From: Bacteroidales bacterium
Lineage (GTDB): Bacteria; Bacteroidota; Bacteroidia; Bacteroidales; UBA7960
Length of the DNA: 5,308 bases
Assembly (NCBI GenBank): GCA_007123065.1
Contig: SKSI01000161.1
Span: 1 to 5,308 of the forward strand
Direction of reading: 5' to 3'
Positions 5,231-5,308 of this stretch are shown piece after piece. The translations under genes were made by a program, and so were the position numbers. The notes under the pieces are model-generated. The model ran no database searches and was not told the DNA's origin. It saw only the letters and a list, made by a program, of their open reading frames with translations. Positions within the stretch are counted from its first letter, which is position 1, and every line of letters starts with the position of its first letter.

Positions 5231-5308
5231 CTAATTTTCACATTTGCATATTCATCCGTCTTCAGCTACCGGTTATATTTCGGTTTGACAGGTCAAGCCC
5301 TGTCACTA
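5231..5308. repeat. 110-base-period direct repeat, copy 2 (cut by window edge)
   Basis: This is the second copy of the repeat at 5121-5198, offset by exactly 110 bases. It differs at three positions near its left end and is identical afterwards, including the 7-bp hairpin at 5286-5305. It is still matching when the window ends, so the unit may be longer and more copies may follow. Confidence 0.9.

Overview
The window looks like a piece of a Bacteroidota chromosome. The evidence is the large stand-alone MacB/FtsX-type permease with no ATPase beside it, the weak or absent Shine-Dalgarno sequences, the TAnnTTTG-like promoter elements, and a toxin/HTH pair of a style I associate with this phylum. 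The exact taxon cannot be read from the sequence.

Layout from left to right: (1) 1-135 is the 3' end of an unrecognised gene on the + strand. (2) 136-353 is a repeat-dense spacer. It holds a hairpin element (148-186), a TTAAGG run, a TTGATTTG run, and a heptamer array that switches from TAAACTC (10 units) to TAAACCC (3 units plus a partial one); the last unit is the same as plant-type telomere DNA. (3) 354-1130, - strand, is truA, the tRNA pseudouridine 38-40 synthase, and it is complete. (4) 1131-1372 is the divergent spacer. (5) 1373-3751, + strand, is a complete 792-residue ABC-transporter permease of the MacB/FtsX fold with eight predicted membrane segments. (6) 3752-4159 is a 408-base AT-rich spacer with a stem-loop, a probable terminator for the permease, a mosaic intergenic repeat and a perfect TAnnTTTG box. 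(7) 4160-4711 and 4722-5069, + strand, form a tight two-gene operon: a 183-residue protein with a RelE/HigB-like C-terminal half, then a 115-residue XRE-type helix-turn-helix protein. This is a probable toxin-antitoxin module in toxin-first order. (8) 5070-5308 has no gene and carries two copies of a 110-base-period repeat with a perfect 7-bp hairpin; the second copy runs to the window edge.

The first half is ordinary housekeeping and export capacity (tRNA modification, membrane permease). The part most worth attention is the right-hand 1.4 kb. There an AT-rich toxin-antitoxin-like cassette sits between related copies of one intergenic repeat family, and the presumed toxin has an acidic N-terminal region of about 90 residues that minimal RelE/HigB toxins lack. 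The telomere-like array is the second curiosity. No tRNA, rRNA, CRISPR array, transposase or integrase was seen.
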